From Adenophora triphylla var. japonica (lineage: Eukaryota; Streptophyta; Magnoliopsida; Asterales; Campanulaceae), in contig JAFEMH010002079.1 in the NCBI GenBank assembly GCA_022495995.1, positions 310,001 to 374,000 on the forward strand: a stretch of DNA of 64,000 bases, read 5' to 3'. Every line of letters starts with the position of its first letter. Position 1 is the first letter of the stretch. The position numbers and the translations under genes are program-made. Under the pieces are notes generated by a model that worked only from the letters and a program-made list of their open reading frames with translations, made no database searches and had not been told where the DNA came from. Positions 21,010 to 31,290 of the stretch are shown here, one piece after another.

Positions 21010-23973
21010 CTAATCGGACTCCTCGGCATCATCATCCTCGCCAAGATCCTCCAGAGAGAAGTCGGGCATCCCGGCGAACTCGCCGTCACATCCTCGTCGT
21101 CGGAATATCGAGCACCCATGGAGGCTCCCACGAAAAGTACTCGGAAAGGATCAAATCCGGCGAAAGGATCAAAGAAAGAAGGCTCGAGGAACCCTCACCT
21201 GTGCGCCATGCGGAGGCATGAGCGATAAAGAGTGCTCCCTCGAAGGCCCTGCGGCTCAGAAGATGTCCGGCATCCATGCTATGCCGCCCCCTCAAAGGTC
21301 CCTCTGGCTGCGGCTCAGGCTCGGCTCTAGGCGGAGGAACGTCTCTGAGAGTGCCTCGAAGGCATAGGCTCGTACGCCGGCACGCGTCGCGAGACCGGCA
21401 AGATATCTTCGAAGCCATCTTCTTCGCAAACGACCTCGTCGCCACGTAGCAGCGAGTCGGCATATCATAGGCTCTCCCGGGACTGCACCAACAAGCGACG
21501 AGGAAACGCTCGGCAATGCGGTTATACTCGACAACAAAAAAGAAAAATACGAGAAAAGATGCCAAGATGGAAAAGAGTAAGCACACTCGCGATCTATCGG
21601 GGTCCACTCTGTATGCGGCGGGAGCACTGCTTTCCGGAGCAGGTACGAACGCCCTCCTCCTCGATCCGTCCCGCGGACGTACGTGAAATCCGGTCCGGCA
21701 TCGGAACCTGCAGGGGAGCTGCGGGCCGGCCTCTCTCTCCGCGCCGGTACTGCGGCGTCCTCGGCTTCCTCCTCACGAAGGCCCCGTACTCCTCTCCATA
21801 TAAAATGAACTCCTCGGCGCCGACACCGCCAAGTTACCTCTCGAAATCGAGCACGTCCATGTCCCGGGAATCAAGCATCCCGAAAGGGAGGGTCCCTCGG
21901 AGCCACGGGAAGCACACCTGGGGCCATCTTTGCCCGGAAGACCCGCTCCCGATACATGACATCACAAGTCAAGCCCCGCGGCAAGATCTTCCGCCGCGGC
22001 GTCACCTCGGGAGCCCCCTCAAACTCATCCCCCTCATACAGGAGCCCACGGGAACAAGACGAACCCCTCAGGGCTATCCCTCTCCAACGCTCCTGCACAT
22101 CCCCGTAGGCGATGGTGAGCTTCCCCCTGCTTGGTCCTCCTCTTCCTCGCCGTACGAGCCCGGCCAAGCATAGCGGTGCGCGACGAACGACCCCAGGATC
22201 TATCCCACGGGAAGCACTTTGGAAAACCTCATAAAACCACACTGTGACAAAAACGAGAGAAGGCTCGGTGCAAAAGAAAACGGAGAAAAGACAAGTTGCT
22301 AAATCAAAAAAAACGGCAATAAACTCATTACCTCAGAGCAAAGTCAAAACGAGGCCAACGAATCGCGCACCCCGCTAAACCGGTCCAAGGAGAAGTAGAG
22401 CTCGGCCAAGCTTTGCCTCGCCCCAAGCAATGTCGCGGACCCACTATCCCGAGATCAGTCAAGCTCTCCAGCGGAAGCAAAGGGAGGCTGCGGTCGCGTG
22501 GTTCGAGAACAAAGTCTCGGACGGTGCATACCACAAGAAGGAGCGCGCCCAGCGCTCCGTGTCACTGGCCGGTACCCGGATGTAGGCCCAATGCGGCCGT
22601 AATCTTCGGCTCCACGTCGCTATACAACATGCCCGAGGCCCCTGCGAGGGCGAGGCTCAAAGCCCGGTAGCTCGGTCGGCACCACATCGGAGATCATGTC
22701 TCTCCACCTCACAGGCCCTCCTTTGAAGGAGAGCCGGTAATGCGGCAAAATCGGTGGGCGTCACGTCACCTCGCCCCGGCTCGGGTGGAAGGTGTGGGTG
22801 GTATCCCACCAATACTCGAGATAAACCCGGGGAAGACACTCTTGTTCTTCCTCGTGTCGAAACGCTCCGGCCCGGGTTCTCAACGAACACACCGGGCCGA
22901 AGCATAAACCGGCCTCAGGGGACTCGGCCTACCGTCCACGGAAATATCGGGCATCCATTGCCATAGCTCAGCAACGGCCTCGAGCGATCCCCAGAGTCTT
23001 CATCCTCTTGGCCTTCCCGGGCCATAAGCCCCGCATCCTGCAGTAAACACAGCCAAGGCAGTCGTCAATCACAGTACTTAATATAAAACAAAGGCACATA
23101 TAACCCGTCACAAAACACGGCACATATAATGCACATAATTTTCACATATATCATGCATATAATTTTTCCCATGCAGTCCGTCACAAAAACACGGCACACA
23201 CTGTACACATTTTCTCAAAAGAAAAAAGGGGGGGGGGATTAAACCCTACCCGACACATTTTCAAAAAAAAAAAAAAAGATCCGTCCCAACACGGCAAAGG
23301 CACATATAACCCGTCACAAAAACACGGCACATATTGCACATATTTTCCCCACAAAGTCCGTCACCCAAAAACATGGCACACACGGCACGACACATATGCA
23401 TAACACATTTTTCAAAAAAAAAAAAAATCTGTCCCTACACGGCACACACTTTCACATATAACCCGTCACAAAACACGGCACATGTCACATTTTTTTTCAC
23501 AAAAATTATCACTACACGATAATTTTTCTCATAATGTACATACATAAATAGCATACGGTACAACATACCAAAGCATGCATTTCATTAGAGAAGCACTTTA
23601 TTTTCACAAATAAAAGCTAATCTACACATTTCTGCACAAAATACACATACCCATAATTTTTACATGTCCATTTTCAACAATTCATCAAGAATTTCACAAA
23701 AAGGCATAAAATAATAACAAAAAAATTCAAAAATGCGAAAAACTAAAACCTAGTTCTAGCATTCAAAAATTCGACGAGGAAATCAAAAACGGAGCAGTTT
23801 CTTACCTCCCAGACGTTCATGGAGCGACGATTGTGCACCTCCGGATTCGGATACAAAACATCAGGGTTCTTCGAAGATGGAACGAACGAAATCCAATTCC
23901 TTTGGAGCTCCATTCGGCTGCTCAGCCACTTCCCATTGCGTTGACGACGACTCCTTCGAGATCCCTCCGCCAT
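21010..23973 (-). pseudogene. Tat-1 antisense gene 1: plant mobile domain protein, two exons, broken
   Basis: Exon 1 (23973-23806, 56 codons) starts MAEGSRRSRRQRNGKW and ends NVWE at GAG/GTAAGA. The intron of about 768 bp ends at TTTACTGCAG, and exon 2 begins at 23037 in the same phase with DAGLMAREGQEDEDSG. Across frames, exon 2 carries PMD phrases: WDTTHTFH-, a TPTDFAALP-like stretch, SFKG.PVRWRDM, and a LAELYFSLDR segment near 22400. The C-terminus is acidic (SLEDLGEDDDAEESD) with stop TAG at 21010-21012. An in-frame TGA near 22920 and many indels kill it. An antisense ORF with a PMD between pol and the 3' LTR is reported for Retand-type Tat elements (from memory). The exon-intron structure here is read directly. 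Confidence 0.7.
23050..23520. repeat. Degenerate tandem repeat inside the antisense-gene-1 intron
   Basis: The phrase CACATATAACCCGTCACAAA recurs near 23093, 23299 and 23454, in units of about 204 and 157 bp built from CCGTCACAAAACACGGCACA, A-runs and a G-run. It lies wholly within the inferred intron. Confidence 0.7.
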
Positions 23974-24289
23974 TGCAAGCAATTCAAGCTAAGAAAAATG
24001 GAAGATTTTGGACAAAAATGGAGTTTTCTCTCTTTCTCTCTCATTGGTTCACGCCTTTGGAAATGGGAAATGAAGAGGGAGCCTCGGAATTTAAGCCAGG
24101 TCAAAATCACGAGGAGCTGCAAAAAATCAAAGTGGTCCGTACGGACCTCTTTGCAACCGGAGGTGATCCCGTACGGACCTCTTTGCAAGAGGGTGGCCAA
24201 ATTGCTTTCTGCTACTTGCCCTTATAATCTTTGCCCTGGCTGTCCTAAGGCCTTTTCCAGCCAAATCCCGAGTGCGGGAATGGTCCCTA
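23974..24289 (-). promoter_or_regulatory. Putative promoter of antisense gene 1
   Basis: The palindrome GGTCCGTACGGACC at 24134-24147 and a degenerate copy (GATCCCGTACGGACC, about 24165-24179) lie 160-205 bp upstream of the antisense ATG, again in a pair. A pyrimidine-rich patch on the + strand, 24020-24045, gives a GA-rich leader on the - strand. I see only a weak TATA-like AT stretch (24088-24095), spaced differently from the LTR. Role inferred. Confidence 0.45.
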
Positions 24290-24960
24290 ACCCTTCAATT
24301 CAATCCCCGGCCATCAAGCGTAAGGCCGGACCTCGCCCACTTCAACGGCAATTCAACCAACCAGAGCCCGTAATCGGTCGCCCGTAGGCCGTCGACGTAA
24401 GACCGGTCTCGCCCAGCTTCAACGGCAATTCAACCACCGGCCCGTCAACGTAATGAGGCCGGTCCTCGCCCACTTCAACGGCAATTCAACCACCGGCCAT
24501 CGGCGTAAGACCCGGACCTCGCCCACGCTTCAACGGCAAATCAACCACGGCCGTCGCGTAAGACCCGGTCCTCGCCCAGCTTCAACGGCAATTCAACATG
24601 GCCGTCGGCGTAAGACCGGTCCTCGCCCTTCAGCGGCAATTCCAACCCCAGGCCATCGGCGTAAGACCCGGTCCTCGGCAATTCCAATCCCCGGCCATCA
24701 GCGTAAGACCGGTCCTCGCCCACTCAACGGCAATTCAATCACCGGCCAGCGGCGTACCTCGCCCAGCTCAACGGCAATTCAAAAGAGGCCGTCGGCGTAG
24801 CCTCGCGGCAATTCCCAGGAGCGCCTCGCCAAAACGCTCAGCGGCAATTCAACCACCGGCCAAAGCGTAAGACCGGTCTCGCCCGAGCGGCAATTCAAGA
24901 AGGAGCGACGCGGACCTCCCGGCCACGAATGCCTCCCGGGAAGCCCACGGCAATTCAAGA
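24290..24960. repeat. Tandem array of ~50-bp units (CGGCAATTCAACCACCGGCC type)
   Basis: About 12-13 diverged units of 35-75 bp, each with CGGCAATTCAA followed by GGCC...GCGTAAGACCGGTCCTCGCCC. Further single units occur near 25095-25165. The open frames in several registers are products of the repeat. Confidence 0.85.
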
Positions 24961-25484
24961 AAGACGCACCGGCCTTCGGCCATATGTCACGAGACGCCTC
25001 CAGCGGCTCAGCGACAACTCGGCCACTGGCCCTCGAAGGAGGTCAGAAGTCATCTTCCCAACGGGGAAAGGGCCCCTACAAGGTCACGCATCCCCAACAA
25101 TTCAAGCTTACCGGCCATCAACGTAAAACCGGTCCTCGCCCGCCAGCGGCAACGCAAGCGCGGCCATCAAAGTAAGCCGAGCTCCTCCCGACAAGTCGAG
25201 GAAGTCATGCAAGCTGCATATCCCCGGCACTTGACCATCATCCTTGCCCGCTCAGCGGCAAAACAAGCACAAGAAGGAGCCACACCTCAGAGTACAAGTC
25301 CCCGAGGCACGAAGCGCCTCCGAAACGCCAAATGGGAAGCAATCACCCGTAGTCATCCTTGCCCAGCTTCAGCCGGCAGCGCGCACCCGGTCGTCGTAAG
25401 TCCAACCTTCTACTCGACATGCAAAACACAAAGGCATCTACGCCTCTCGAAGCACAAGGCGGCCGCGCCTCCTGAATGCGGCTA
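24961..25484. other. GC-rich spacer between the Tat-1 arrays
   Basis: It holds scattered copies of the upstream unit and no recognisable coding signal. Confidence 0.5.
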
Positions 25485-25925
25485 GAAGACGATTGAAGTC
25501 CTCGCGCATTACGTAGCTGCGGCTAGAAGACGATTCAAAGTCCTCGCGCATTACATCAGCTGCGGCTAGAAGACGATTCAAAGTCTCGCGCATGCGCCGC
25601 CGGATGACGATTCAAAGTCCTCCCAGTGGCTGTCGCCGCCGCGACGATTCAAAGTCCTCAGCGTGGCACCCAGCCGCCGCCGGAAGACGATTCAAAGTCC
25701 TCCGGCGTGGCACCAATCGCCGCCCGAGAAGACGATTCAAAGTCCTCCGGCGTGGCACCCGCCGCCGCGGAAGACGATTCAAAGTCCTCCCAGCGTGGCA
25801 CCAACCGCCGCCAAGACGATTCAAAGTCCTCCGGCGTGGCACCAACCGCCGTCGAAGACGATTGAAAGTCCTTCGGCGTGGCACCAAGCCGCAATCGAAG
25901 ACGATTCAAGTCCTCGCTCTATCTC
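25485..25925. repeat. Tandem array of ~42-bp units (GAAGACGATTCAAAGTCCTC type)
   Basis: About eleven units, 38-45 bp each, with a constant core GACGATTCAAAGTCCTC and a variable GGCGTGGCACCAACCGCCGC half. Variation is concentrated at the unit junctions. Long ORFs on both strands (for example repeated RRFKVLRRGT) follow from the near-multiple-of-three period and are not genes. Confidence 0.9.
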
Positions 25926-25977
25926 TCCGGCCGGAAGGCCTTAAACCACCCGATTAGGAAAATCGTAAAATTTCCAT

Positions 25978-26425
25978 CCCGGGGACACCACCACGTCCTC
26001 ACAATTGACCTCGGCGGTCACCACATCCCGGGGGACACCACCACGTCCTTGCCAGCGACCTCGGCGGTCACACGAAACCCGGGGCACCACCACGCCCACA
26101 TACACTCACAAATTCACGACCTGAACTACGGCCCGAGGCTTGATTCCCTTCGGGGATACGTAGGAATCCTATCGCGGGGTCCGGCCTATTGACCTAAACG
26201 GTCACCTGAGACACCACCACGTCCTCACAATTGACCTCGGCGGTCACCCGGGACACCGCCGCGTCCTTACCGGGCGGCCTCGGCGGTCACACGACACTTC
26301 GGGGCACCACCACGCCCACATCGCTCACAAATTCACGATCTCTGAACTACGACCCGGGCTTGATTCCCGCGAGGGATACGTAGGAATCCTATCGCGGGGT
26401 CCGGCTATTGACCTAAACGGTCACA
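25978..26425. repeat. Two-copy ~225-bp tandem repeat before the Tat-1 3' LTR
   Basis: Copy 1 is about 25978-26203 and copy 2 about 26204-26425. Each runs from CCGGGACACCACCACGTCC through CTTGATTCCC...GGGATACGTAGGAATCC to CCTAAACGGTCAC. Shorter CACCACGTCCTCACAATTGACC sub-units recur inside. Confidence 0.8.
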
Positions 26426-26552
26426 CAAAAGGACACCGCACGTCCTCACATTGACCACTCACGGTCACTTCCTCTCCCGGCACGCGATCCAGATTAGGAC
26501 CCTTATCTTATCGGCGCCCCAATTCTTTCATAAGTGGCGTCGTCGAGGGGCT

Positions 26553-27958
26553 TGTAAGTACCCCAATCTGGATCACCCCCTTTCAAACACACGGGAAACA
26601 CCGCGGACTCATCACCGCGCCGAGTCTCGGAGACCTGCGGCACTCAAAACCCTCTCAAAACCCTCTCGAGCCCCAACCAAACCAAGGGAGGAGCCTTTAA
26701 GGATAAAAAGGGACAAAAGGACCTTTTGGGAATTTTCGGGGAAATCGAAAAGCAATTAAGGTCCGTACGGACCTCTTTGTTTCAATGATTACTAAATCCC
26801 TTAAAGTCCACAATATTCCCTCAAATCCGGGAAAATGATTACTTCCACTGCGAGTTGGTCCGTACGGACCTCTTTGCATGCAAAGATGGTCCGTACGGAC
26901 CTTATTGCTCGGGGAACACCATCATTCGAGAATATTCACCATCATTGCGAGATTCCCTCAAATCGAGGAAATCCAAAATTACGGATAACCGAAGGTCCGT
27001 ACGGACCTCTTTGCTCCGAAATTTTTACTATAAATAGAGGGCTCCCCCTCCTCATTTTCACACACCTCCCTCTTCTCTCTTCCTCCCTTAGCCTTCGGCT
27101 CCCCTCTAAGTCCTCTCGAGGCACTCCGGCCCCTTTCGGATCCTTGAGGCCTTAGAGCTCCCTTGTGGTGCTCCGAAGCCTCCCGAGCGCTCCCGAGACG
27201 GCTCCCGCCTGCCGAGGCACTCTCGAGGTACTCCGAGGCCCTCGTGGTACTCCAGAGGCCTTGCACAGTCTTTCCACGGTGTCCGGCTCTTTCCGAGTCA
27301 AACCAGCGATCCCAGGCCACGCCGAAACTCTGCCCAGAGTGACTCACGCCACCACAACGCACGCCGAACCTGCGCAGAGTGATCCCGACGATCCCCACGC
27401 ACGCCGAACCTCTGCCCGAGCGCGGCCTACAACCTCAACTCACGCCGAAACTCTGTCCATGCGGACAACCGGTCCCTCCCGAAGCAACCCCGTCCGTGCG
27501 GAGCAGCTACTCCGACCTCAAACACCATTCCCCAGCAGAAGACAGACACGAACCAACATTGGTAAGGCTTCCTTCCTACACTACTTCAATACATTTCCAT
27601 ACATAGCATACAATGTAGATATCCGATACAGCATGCATTTTTAAAAGCACACACACACACACAACATTTAAAGGATATTAGGGGTATCCGAAAGACTCGT
27701 TTTACGAGGCTACTCGGGTGAGCTCTAATATTCTAATATTCTCTTCCCGGGGAGTCATCTGACCTCCGAACTCAAAATCTCATCACACAAAAACAGTTTA
27801 AAATTATCTTTAAACTGATGCCCTTTTTCAATGTTTTGGGCTTAATAAAAACGGCGTGGCGACTCTACAAAAACAAAAACGGCGAGACTAAACCGCTCCA
27901 ACGCGAAAGATGCCAGATGCCGGGGCTGCGAAGCCTTTCTCGGATCCGGGTAATTTCA
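26553..27958 (+). repeat. 3' LTR of Tat-1, with four palindromes and TATA box
   Basis: The 1406-bp LTR is followed by CATGG. GGTCCGTACGGACC occurs at 26760-26773, 26857-26870, 26888-26901 and 26994-27007, and TATAAATA at 27029-27036 (21-bp gap, as in the 5' LTR). A short G-rich tract (GTCGAGGGGCT) precedes it as the possible polypurine tract. Confidence 0.92.
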
Positions 27959-27963
27959 CATGG

Positions 27964-30518
27964 TCCATCAAACCAGTGGATAGCAGAAAGGACTTTATCC
28001 ACCCTATCCTCGGCCATGAATAACTCAGCATACAACTCTTGATTTCCAAAAACCTCCTGATATAACACTTCCCGAACCCACCGCCACTCATTTGAATCTC
28101 GGCCAAGTAAATCCGCAATACACCGAAAGCCACAATTTCCATCACCCCGCACATCAACTGTTTTCTCAATATAGCCATGCATGAAAACCGGTAGTTGATT
28201 AAGATATTGGATTGCATGTTGACTTTTTCGACGAACGGGCTATAAGATAAATTCAAAAAAAGTAAAAATAAGTTGAAATGACTAATTATTTCATGATATA
28301 AAGTTTAACTGAATAATATAAATAGTTTTGAGGTTACCTGTAACTTGGCTTTTGCAGATAACATCGAAGAACCTTGATTTGTATCGCTGTTGAATAAAAC
28401 TTGGTCGGGTATGGCCTCCACGTACTCAAAGGCGCTAGGATCCCGCTTCGTGGATTTAAGGAACTTAGCATTCTTTGCTTTAGGACGACCCTTATTATTT
28501 GTTTTAACTGCAGGTTCATTGGCCATTGTTGTTGCAGGATGACAAATCTCGATCAATCTCCGAACAATCAAATTATTTCCGGTTCGTGGAGCTGCCTCAA
28601 ATCTTAAATCAAGAGTATTGCGAATCTCATTGTACCGATTTCGAATCTCTTCTTCAATATCATCATCGTAACTCATGATCGGTAGGGTATCTAGCTTACG
28701 CCAAAATACATAAACTTTATCAAGTGGGATGGGCGAGTTGAATTGCATGAACTGTGCAAGCTCATGTGGACAAGGGAGTTCGCATGCCGATCTCACCGCA
28801 CACCCACACAACAATGGATCTTGGATACTATCATATAGAGAATCCAGTGAGTTGAGAATCAAATCCAATGCATTTATAGACACCATGCCTCTAACCTCAC
28901 TCCATAGCGATGACTTGAATTTGTGTTGAACCACAGTCCTGCTTTTCTCAAATGAGGCAATGATTGCAATATGGGAGCATTTGATGAGTTTATGAATTTG
29001 TTTCCAACATGTCTCAAATGCTCCCTGGCTCGATCCAAGTTGTTTCTTCAATAAGGCATGTTGACTCTCCACCCTAACATAAGTTACGTAATTTATTAGT
29101 ATATAATTAACAAAACACAAGAAACATCAAAACATATGACAGAAACATAAAGTTCGCCTGATATACCTGTTTGTAGTCAAGTTGTCAAAGTGCATAACAT
29201 GGTTTGTCCAACACGAGACAAATATTTCTTTGTAAGGCACAATCCACTGGTTCAGGACATAATTGACCGCATTGGGATATTGACTGAAATCTTCTGATAA
29301 TCGCCGTAAATAGTCATCAAACAATGCCTCTGTATCAGCTTTGACCATTACACTCCAATGAAGAATGAACGCCTCCCAAATCTCTTGAATATCAAACATT
29401 TTCTTGCATTTTGCTAGAATATTCCTATTGATATGCCATCCACAGAGCAAATGAGTTGTCGTTGGGAACGTCTCACGAATTGCATTCATCAAGGCAAGCT
29501 CCCTATCGGTCACGATAACATTAGGAAGACATGATTGATCCATCAAAGATTTCAGCACTTCGCATGCCCACGTGTAGTTTCCTTCTTTCTCAGCCTCTAT
29601 GTATACAACAGCAATTAAGAAAGTCATTTTGGTTGAAGTCACGCCCACAATCTCAAGAAAAGGTAAGTTGTACCTATTTGTCTTGTAAGTGTAATCCATG
29701 AACAAGACGTATGGAAATGCCTTCATCAATTCAATGCTTTTCGGATGAGCAAAGAATATCTCCTTAATGACATTTGTATTCTCGCATTGCCGATATTCGA
29801 AGTGATAAGCATGATCGATCAATTTAAACATGAGCTGTTGGATTTGAGAACGACCCGCATGCTCAGTTGCCCTGCTCTTCACTCGCGCATTATAAATAGT
29901 CCGTATTATGGACTTGTTTTCCAAAAATTTCTCTTTTAATTAATCCATGTAAAATATCCTTTGGCCGGCTATTTGCATGTGACAATTCTATCATGTACTC
30001 CTCCTCCGATTTCTGTAATCTACCGGCATAAGAGTGACCCAACATGGATTGACAAATCGAATTATTGTGAAAGCCACAAACCACTTTTAATTGTCATTCA
30101 CCATCAACCGTGACTTGTCTGGCGTTCAACTGAAACTTACAACCGCATTTCTTTGTTCCGCTCTCTCTATTTTTCTTTTTTTCTCCAATATTTCAAGGTT
30201 GACAGATTCTTGAGAGGACAGAGAGATTGGTTTTTCCTTGTATGTCCCCCAGCGATCACAAACAAGCGTCATTCGAGGAGCGAAATTATGGCTCCCGTTA
30301 TCCGACCGACCGATTACGATGAGAAACCCATGCTCTTCCCCCTTTTTACACGCCCATTCAAACATTATTTTTCGGTCTCGAAAAAACAAGGGCATTGTGA
30401 ATTCTGGGGTGTAGTCTCGCAAAACGCTTTCAAAATCAACCGAGACATAGTTGTTGTCACCCAGTGAATACTGCAACAATTCAATAAAACAATAAGGGAG
30501 GTGTAAGAAGAAAAACAA
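27964..30518 (-). pseudogene. MULE: FAR1-type transposase fused to OTU protease (N-terminal part)
   Basis: It is read right to left. A FAR1-type DNA-binding region at about 30480-30060 has MFEWACKKGEEHGFLIVIGRSD and KCGCKFQLNARQV. The MULE transposase core at 29924-29127 has FMDYTYKTNRY, VIVTDRELALMNAIR and CGWHINRNI, giving DDE-type acids. A GT-AG intron at about 29166-29074 joins to VESQHALLKKQLG. The SWIM zinc finger (CGCAVRSACELPCPHEL) is near 28780. A donor near 28340 (CAG/GTAACC) leads to a second intron, and the OTU part follows with QYLNQLPVFMHGYIEKTVDV and RGDGNCGFRC (presumed catalytic Cys at 28132-28134). Lesions: a one-base frameshift near 29935, a TGA near 30097 and a frame break near 30155. 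Tat-1 cuts the OTU domain at 27963. Confidence 0.88.
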
Positions 30519-30520
30519 AG

Positions 30521-30737
30521 GTTCGGCCAGTGGTGACCGAATATTTTTCGATGGTTCGACTGGGTGTGGCCAAATATTTTAAAAATTCGGCCGTTACTGA
30601 CCGAAAAATAGCCCAGATTCGGCAAATCAAAGCTGAACAATTTCAAATTTTCGGCCAGGTGTGGCCGAACCTAAACTGAAATTTCGGCCAGGTGTGGACG
30701 AACCTGAACTAAATTTCGGTCACTACTGGCCGAATTT
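30521..30737. repeat. Right MULE cluster of six TTCGGCC...GGCCGAA dyads
   Basis: Six imperfect copies lie near 30521-30543, 30553-30575, 30584-30606, 30649-30672, 30681-30704 and 30714-30737, with cores such as CCAGTGGTGACC, CCAGGTGTGGCC and TCACTACTGGCC. They sit immediately upstream of the FAR1 exon. With the six at 9782-10064 they bracket the transposase-OTU gene. Confidence 0.75.
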
Positions 30738-30964
30738 GAGCAACGAAACAGAAAAGACATTTTTAACAAATTTAGATGGTTAGAAAACTTACATTAACAT
30801 TCGATGGTAGTGCATCCATGATGAGCCTGCTGAATCTCTTGTCTTGGAACAAATATGTATGGATTTTTTTTTTTTTTGGAGACAAATGATGGTGAGAGGA
30901 AGAGGAAGGAAAGGGAGGTAATTTTTTTGGATGTAAAAAAATAATGAAGTGATTTAGTAAAAAG

Positions 30965-31290
30965 GTGAAAATTGATGAGGGAGTGAGGGGGAAGATGGTG
31001 AAAATTGATGAGGGAGGGAGGGGATATACGGGTTTACTCAACAATTTTACGGGTTTATATAACATTAGTGATAAAATTGATGAGGGAGGGAGGGGAAAGG
31101 TGGTGAAAATTGATGAGAGAGGGAGGGGGTATGCGGGTTTACTCAACAATTTTACGGGTTTATATAACATTAGTAATTGAGATAATGGATTTAAGGATAA
31201 TATTGTCATTTCGCTCGATGACATTTTTGAAAATTTCAACTTGCGGATTTACACAACAATTTTACGGGTTTATATAACAATTCTCTTATG
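30965..31290. repeat. ~105-bp tandem duplication plus a partial third copy
   Basis: CGGGTTTACTCAACAATTTT followed by ACGGGTTTATATAACATTAGT occurs near 31029 and 31134 (period 105), and a variant CGGATTTACACAACAATTTT near 31244. GA-rich AAAATTGATGAGGGAGGG phrases lie between. This may be the end region of the MULE, but I cannot define terminal inverted repeats. Confidence 0.7.

Larger units (their letters stand above)
10596..27958 (+). mobile_element. Tat-1: Ty3/Gypsy Tat-lineage (Retand/Ogre-like) element, 17.4 kb
   Basis: The target duplication CATGG is at 10591-10595 and 27959-27963. LTRs of about 1.4 kb begin TGTAAGTACCCC. A Tat-type primer site (TTGGCGACTC...) follows the 5' LTR. Inside are gag, protease and integrase remnants, then two antisense genes and a long repeat-rich 3' region, the layout known for Retand-type Tat elements. 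RT and both RNases H are deleted. It inserted into the OTU exon of the MULE. Confidence 0.93.

Noticed and set aside
25485..25960. Overlapping ORFs of 80-120 codons on both strands
   Set aside because: All are translations of the 42-bp tandem array in different registers (repeated RRFKVLRRGT-like peptides).
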